Positions 35,901-40,031 of a stretch of 40,031 nt of DNA are shown here, piece by piece. The notes under the pieces are model-generated. The model had not been told where the DNA came from. It worked only from the letters and a program-made list of their open reading frames with translations, and searched no databases. This stretch comes from Clostridia bacterium. Lineage in GTDB: Bacteria > Bacillota_A > Clostridia > Oscillospirales > Acutalibacteraceae. The DNA lies in assembly GCA_024699005.1 (NCBI GenBank), contig JAILQN010000249.1:1-40031 (forward strand), written 5' to 3'. Positions within the stretch are counted from its first letter, which is position 1. The number at the start of each line of letters is the position of its first letter. Position numbers and translations under genes: made by a program.

Positions 35901-36823
35901 TCTTCGCATTGAATGCGTACAGGCACGGTATTGATCATCGGTCCGGGAGTATTCTCGATTCCGGGGATCCCGAAGGCTCTGCCGGATATTACTTTGAAAA
36001 AAAGAATATCACTGACTCCGGTATGCTTTTTTAGGGCCAACGCAAAGGCGCTCTCAAGAATCGTGTTTACGGGAAAGGCTTTTGAACGGGCCATTCGTTC
36101 CGCGCTCTGACGGATATATGCCGGAACAGAAGAATATATCCTTTCAACACGTTTGATTCCTGGCGTCATTATCTCTTGTTTCGGCAAAGAAACAGGAGTG
36201 TGGTTTTTGACAAGATCATTCCAGTAACGATGCGCGTCAACAGGATCACGCTGCCGGATCGAATTCACGTAAGCCGAAAACGGTGTCTGGCTGTTTCGCT
36301 CTTCAACGAGTCGTTTTTCTATACTCTCAACCGCTTCGCCGTTCATGAGCGCAAGACAGTATTTGTTCAGATCCCGGATAATGATCGCGGAACCCCATCC
36401 GTCTGTTATCAGATGGTGAGTATGGATAAACAAATACTTTGCATTCCCGGACAGATATAATGTGCAGCGGACAAGCGGATCTCGCTGCAGATCGAACATT
36501 CGTTCTTTTTCGGCATTTACGGCATACTCAAATAAATCCGATGTATCATCACAGGAAAATGAAACAGTATTGAAAGCCGGAACTCTGTCGGAAAGAATAA
36601 CCTGCTTGATATTGCCGTCGACAACGGCAAAAGCGGTCTTTAAAACCGGATGTCTGACAGGCAGAAGCATGATCGCCTGCTGCAATAAGCGGGGATCCGT
36701 ATTATCTCTGATTGAGAAAAGATAATACAGATTATATGCGTCTGTTTTTTTGTTCAGGAAATACTGTGCATACATTCCTTCCTGAACAGGTGTCAGGCCG
36801 TAAACATCTTCAATTCTGTTCAT
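32954..36823 (-). CDS. NRPS, C-A-T-TE, predicted serine-activating termination module
   Basis: A 1289-residue nonribosomal peptide synthetase. Condensation domain (about 1-430) with HHLITDG at 136-142. Adenylation domain (about 475-965) with YTSGSTGAPKG, NLYGPAE, KTGDLAYW and the A10 lysine near 958. Reading the specificity positions against GrsA gives D-V-W-H-Y-S-L-V-D-K, one change from the EntF-type serine code. Carrier domain with GGTS, S1015 as phosphopantetheine site. Thioesterase (about 1075-1289) with LFPYAGG, SKNDPLTP (Asp) and STHYF (His). The nucleophile elbow reads SHCAG with cysteine C1134 where most thioesterases have GHSxG. The start overlaps the upstream NRPS gene by 14 bp. 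It should accept the D-Asn-bearing chain, add Ser and release it. Confidence 0.93.
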   Translation of the reverse strand: MNRIEDVYGLTPVQEGMYAQYFLNKKTDAYNLYYLFSIRDNTDPRLLQQAIMLLPVRHPVLKTAFAVVDGNIKQVILSDRVPAFNTVSFSCDDTSDLFEYAVNAEKERMFDLQRDPLVRCTLYLSGNAKYLFIHTHHLITDGWGSAIIIRDLNKYCLALMNGEAVESIEKRLVEERNSQTPFSAYVNSIRQRDPVDAHRYWNDLVKNHTPVSLPKQEIMTPGIKRVERIYSSVPAYIRQSAERMARSKAFPVNTILESAFALALKKHTGVSDILFFKVISGRAFGIPGIENTPGPMINTVPVRIQCEEAMTLLEYMEKVNEQGISANDFGFLPLSEICGKNGIDPKKNGILFDFGNYMTPESNSIQPISFLKTEEQTEFPLTCILSPDESSFCLTAIYDTASVSPFFVNSLLNSFIAVLEKLCGLNDGQLNDPEKMKDICGLDPAEHRILFGYPPDSQCSDNKAGIRNGFSVGETVAIPDKSVYALFEEQAKQTPDKVCIKGSGFSKSFGEFYSDTIRIASYLKDKVTKGKVGVICDRSYEELTAIFGIVRDGNAYVPVDPNIPPARKEFILGDCGCEMVLCNEKYTDLSSKCVSIGSILADKDPVESLPPAEATPDDLLYVIYTSGSTGAPKGACVTNRSVVNRLEWMTRQYFNPDTVVMLKTPYTFDVSVWEIFSFAISGFGIYILGAEDHYRYDRVVDAIQAGGVTDIHFVPTVFRGFIDELKRTDSNGSKLASLRNIYLSGEKLTAEPVNAFKIFDTEDHIKIHNLYGPAECAVDVSYYDCKKKETDPVPIGRPIWNTQLYIVDKYMNPVPIGVTGELCIAGANVGAGYINRPDLTAGKFIENPFGEGKLYKTGDLAYWREDGNIIFVGRNDLQVKINGQRVELGEIESAVQAVDGVNAAAVILKHDPDRLIAFYTGTPAEADVSSAVKKSLPVYMRPGSYIKSDALPVNPNGKTDRLALESTDITETMANQDYNPPINESEKMICDLFAEILPHKKIGRDSDFFESGGTSLLLIRLLSRTPLDVLTPSEFMRDPTPAGIAKNLDSGINWNYTYVVPLYLAQNSNQAVVLFPYAGGDASSYTSLVSDARRSDSPISLYYADWPEKEQLPVIAEEIRDLASGKDVIFYSHCAGAALALSLLDILNSKTRIIKNYIAGGNIPPRKSLFHVNSWMHMSDSAIVKALTKAGLDLGTSDGALLQERLESFRLHTQICADYYRQKADLTDVCATIIISKNDPLTPDYNDAESRWLKVVKDVRQVVYINTSTHYFQNTDSNILFDLFISIFD

Positions 36824-39800
36824 TGTGATCAGTATCGTTAAACATTTTATCCAGCATAGACATTTCGCTGTAGGTCAGATCATTATCCGAATACGTATCG
36901 GCTGAATCAGCCCGCTCCGAGGAGAAATCAGTTCCATCCGTTATCTCTTTGAGCGCCTGAAGGAACTGTGTTTTAAGATTATTCAACAGATCCTTTGCCC
37001 GTCTGAGCAGCGGGGCCCGGAACAGAACGGTTATTTTGCCGTCAACAAATGAACAGTCTGCCGATATCATCCCGGGGAACAGTGCGTCAAACGGATGCCC
37101 GCCATTCGGCAGAACGGGCTGCAGCTTTGTTTTTTCATCTGAACGGTGGCGATAGAAATTGAATAACAAATCGACGTTTGCCGGGAGATCGTTATGCAGC
37201 AAAAGCCATCCGATACCGCTCTGAGGTATTCTTTGCAGTTTTCGTCTGACGTCGAAAACAAGCTGTGATACGTCGTTTTGTTTTTTTATGACAACCGGAT
37301 ATAAAGCCGTAAACCAGCCCACCGTTCTGTCCGTACGAACGGAACTGTCGATATTCGGTCTGCCCAGACTTTCCACGCAGATGCCGACGTCCCCGCCGGC
37401 GATAACTGATGCGGCGCGCCCCAACGCGGATAAAAGCAATGCGTCCAATCGGATATTGTCTTCCTTCTCCAGACGCAGAAGCGATGCGGTCAAAAAGCGA
37501 TCCAAAACCGCTTCCGTCTGTTCGCCGGGTAATAACGGATCATTTGTCTTGAGTAATGGAGATATGTTCCGCGTTTCCGCACGGCATTGCTCCCAAAATG
37601 CTTTTTCTTCCGCGGGCATAGATGTCCTGTATTTATGAAGGAATCCGATCCACCGTGAGAAACTGACGGTTTCGGACGGCAGCGGTAATTTGTCGGTATT
37701 ATGCTTGTTCAAAAGAATGATCTGCAATTCCTTCAGCAGGACTTCCCAGGAGAAAAGATCTGTAACAAAATGATGTATTGTAAGGCGCAGCAGGCCTTCG
37801 TTCGGAGTCCGGGCAAAAACAGCGTCAACCAATGGACCGTCTGCAAGGTTGAATTTTACATCCACTGCCGACAGTCTGTTGAGTAAATTATCAATTCCAG
37901 GAATATCCTCGTTAATGATCCATGTTTCAAAATGCAGAAGATTTTCATCAACTCGTTCAGTCGGGATGCGAAGCGCGTTTCCGGTAAACACTGCGCCGAG
38001 AACGGAATGCCGGTGCAGCAATTCTGTCAGAGCGGCTTTGATATCGTCGGCGGATTCATTGAGTTCGATAATAAAACTCTGAGAAAAACGCTCGGGTGAA
38101 ACAGGATTTCTGTTCAGATACACATATGCGATCGGCGAAAGAGGGATATCTCCGGATCCGGCCGTGTGCTCATACGCGACAGTTTGCTTGATCCTTGTCA
38201 TTTGTATTGCTATGGATCTGATGGAATCCGCTCTCATAATATCTGTGATTTTCAGATCATAACCTTTGTCCTGCAGTGCGGATACAATATGTATCGCTCT
38301 TATCGAATCTCCGCCGAGGTTGAAGAAATTATCCTGCATGCCGGCTTCCTGTACGCCCAGTACTTCAGATATCGCTTCCGCAAGCAGTTTCTCCTCTTCC
38401 GTTTCCGGCGGTACGTACTCCGATCCGGTCCGCAGCTGTGAGATATCGGGTTCCGGCAGATCGTTCCTGTTGATCTTCCCCGATACCGTCAGCGGCATCG
38501 AATCCAGATGTATGAAAACCTGCGGGACCATATACCGCGGAAGCGTCTTTGAAAGCTTTGACCGCAGCTCGTCTGATGATATCTCCGTCCCCGTATAGTA
38601 CGCGCAAAGCAGCTGATGATCTTCTTCGTCTTTGCGGACGACCGCCGCCGAAGACTGTATCCCTTCGACACAGTTCAGCGCGGCTTCGATCTCGCCCAGT
38701 TCTGCTCTCTGTCCGTTTATCTTGACCTGGAAATCATTTCTCCCGACATAAACAGCATTGCCGTCCTCCATCCAATATGCAAGATCGCCTGTTCTGTAAA
38801 GCTTTCCTTCGCCGAAGGGATTGTCTGTGAACTTCTCCGCCGTCAGTTCCGGTCTGTTCAGATACCCCGCGCCGACACCCGCTCCCGCTATGCACAGCTC
38901 GCCCGTAACTCCTGTCGGTACGGGATTCATGAATTTATCAACGATATACAGTTTTGTGTTTGTTGTCGGTTTGCCTATAGGAACTTCGGCAATCTGTTCG
39001 TCCTCCGCATAAATATAATCGCAGCAGCCGACTGTGGTTTCCGTCGGCCCGTATTCATTATGAACGGAAAAACCGTTTCCGAAACAACTGACAAACTGTC
39101 TGACATCCTGTTGAAGCAGCGCTTCTCCTCCGACCACGACGTTTTTGATATTGCTCAGAATCTTTGATTTACAGATCGAACACATTATACGCATATGCGC
39201 CGGCGTCAGCTTGAGCATTGTCAGGTTTTTGTTGTCAATGATCTGAGGAAGTGAATCGTTCAGTTCACCGGGATATATATATACTGTTCCGCCGGCAGAT
39301 ATGGGGAGATATAGTGAGGTCACGGATAGATCTACACTTGCCGAGGTGAAGAAAGGCATGCATTCCGGATCGGTTCCGTATATATTCTGTAAATTCAAAA
39401 CGTAAGAAACAATATTCCTGTTTTTTATCAGCACGCCTTTCGGCATTCCCGTTGAACCGGAAGTATATATCACGTACAGCAGATCATCCGGCTTTGCGTC
39501 GGCAGGCGGCATATCAACCGTCTCTGATTCTTTTAATATCGACCCGATACTTACGCATTTGCCCGAAAGTCCGGTATATTTCTCATCGCAAAGCACGATT
39601 TCGCAGCCGCTGTCTCTGATTATGAAATCTGTCCTGTCCGCAGGCGTATTCGGATCCATGGGCACGTACGCGTTGCCGTCACGCACGATGCCGAATATAG
39701 CCGCCAGCTCCTCATATGATCTGTCGCACAATAACCCTACTTTGCCCTTTGAGACTTTACCCCTGAGATATGCGGCGATCCTGAGTGTATCGGAATAAAA

Positions 39801-40031
39801 CTCTCCGTACGTCTTTGACAGCCCTTCGCCTCTGATGCAGACCTTCTCGGCGTTTTTCTTTGCCTGTTTCTCAAATATTGCGTATGCGCTCTTGTCCGGG
39901 ATCGGCGAGGCGGGACCGGAACTGAACTCATTCAGTATTTCAAGCTGCCGTTCGTCGACAACGCTCACGTCCGAAATGCTGCCCGGTTCCTTCAGCGACT
40001 TTCCGGTCAGCTGTTTCAGAACGTTGATATA
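36810..40031 (-). CDS. NRPS, (C)-A-T-E, predicted Asn activation and epimerisation (5' end outside window)
   Basis: The frame is open to the right edge, and the first visible residues (YINVLKQLTG...) look like the end of a condensation domain, so only the last 1073 or so residues are in view. Adenylation domain with YTSGSTGMPKG and GGEALL. The specificity positions against GrsA read D-L-T-K-V-G-E-V-G-K, one change from the usual asparagine code. Carrier domain with LGGDSI (38290-38340 region), the form usual before an epimerase. Epimerisation domain with HHFVTDLFSW (HHxxxDxxSW), ESLGRP (compare EGHGRE, with the glutamate kept) and VGWFTALYPV. The predicted residue is therefore D-Asn, passed to the next protein. 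A chain carrying D-Asn recalls prodrug leaders such as that of colibactin, but nothing here proves such a role. Confidence 0.92.
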   Translation of the reverse strand, partial: YINVLKQLTGKSLKEPGSISDVSVVDERQLEILNEFSSGPASPIPDKSAYAIFEKQAKKNAEKVCIRGEGLSKTYGEFYSDTLRIAAYLRGKVSKGKVGLLCDRSYEELAAIFGIVRDGNAYVPMDPNTPADRTDFIIRDSGCEIVLCDEKYTGLSGKCVSIGSILKESETVDMPPADAKPDDLLYVIYTSGSTGMPKGVLIKNRNIVSYVLNLQNIYGTDPECMPFFTSASVDLSVTSLYLPISAGGTVYIYPGELNDSLPQIIDNKNLTMLKLTPAHMRIMCSICKSKILSNIKNVVVGGEALLQQDVRQFVSCFGNGFSVHNEYGPTETTVGCCDYIYAEDEQIAEVPIGKPTTNTKLYIVDKFMNPVPTGVTGELCIAGAGVGAGYLNRPELTAEKFTDNPFGEGKLYRTGDLAYWMEDGNAVYVGRNDFQVKINGQRAELGEIEAALNCVEGIQSSAAVVRKDEEDHQLLCAYYTGTEISSDELRSKLSKTLPRYMVPQVFIHLDSMPLTVSGKINRNDLPEPDISQLRTGSEYVPPETEEEKLLAEAISEVLGVQEAGMQDNFFNLGGDSIRAIHIVSALQDKGYDLKITDIMRADSIRSIAIQMTRIKQTVAYEHTAGSGDIPLSPIAYVYLNRNPVSPERFSQSFIIELNESADDIKAALTELLHRHSVLGAVFTGNALRIPTERVDENLLHFETWIINEDIPGIDNLLNRLSAVDVKFNLADGPLVDAVFARTPNEGLLRLTIHHFVTDLFSWEVLLKELQIILLNKHNTDKLPLPSETVSFSRWIGFLHKYRTSMPAEEKAFWEQCRAETRNISPLLKTNDPLLPGEQTEAVLDRFLTASLLRLEKEDNIRLDALLLSALGRAASVIAGGDVGICVESLGRPNIDSSVRTDRTVGWFTALYPVVIKKQNDVSQLVFDVRRKLQRIPQSGIGWLLLHNDLPANVDLLFNFYRHRSDEKTKLQPVLPNGGHPFDALFPGMISADCSFVDGKITVLFRAPLLRRAKDLLNNLKTQFLQALKEITDGTDFSSERADSADTYSDNDLTYSEMSMLDKMFNDTDHNEQN

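Overview
The window looks like the chromosome of an anaerobic Gram-positive bacterium of the Clostridia type. It has moderate to high GC, strong AGGAGG-type ribosome binding sites, some TTG starts, TTGACA-17-TATAAT promoters, lipobox lipoproteins, an oxygen-sensitive [FeFe]-hydrogenase and an NRPS cluster. No rRNA, tRNA, CRISPR array or transposase was recognised.

Left part (1-8.9 kb): the tail of a probable carbohydrate-active enzyme is followed by a two-gene module, a GNAT acetyltransferase plus a multi-pass membrane protein. This module occurs twice (304-1653 and 7540-8898) with conserved promoter and hairpin. Between the copies lie a minus-strand operon (an NuoF-C/GltD-like flavoprotein and an [FeFe]-hydrogenase, driven by a consensus promoter at 5394-5422), a membrane protein and a DUF218-type lipoprotein.

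Central part (9.0-30.5 kb, all plus strand): this is the most interesting region. A strong extended -10 promoter at 9069-9096 drives six genes: a secreted, membrane-anchored VWA protein; a 1196-aa tubulin/FtsZ-like GTPase (Tubulin_2 type); a two-TM coiled-coil protein; a 2010-aa membrane protein ending in a Cys4 zinc finger, a DA1-like HExxH metallopeptidase and a transglutaminase-like Cys-His-Asp domain; a TM-anchored zinc-ribbon protein; and a small lipoprotein. A CASTOR/POLLUX-like RCK channel protein follows. After an intrinsic terminator and a new consensus promoter (26627-26655) come a stand-alone RyR-domain protein, a decayed TIR gene, a TIR-STING protein and a second RCK-type membrane protein with a C-terminal RyR-like domain. 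I read 9.2-30.5 kb as a candidate defence or stress-response island combining envelope surveillance (VWA, tubulin-like filament, proteases) with nucleotide signalling (TIR-STING, RyR, RCK channels). No CD-NTase is visible, so the STING ligand would have to come from elsewhere. The functional coupling is inference; the domain calls come from motifs in the translations.

Right part (30.6-40.0 kb, minus strand): an NRPS operon enters from the right edge. The first protein is (C)-A-T-E, with an A-domain code read as Asn and hence predicted D-Asn. The second is C-A-T-TE, with a code read as Ser and an unusual cysteine in place of serine at the thioesterase nucleophile elbow. An AT-rich Lgt-like membrane protein and a GPH/MFS-type transporter complete the operon. 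Back-to-back terminators separate the blocks.
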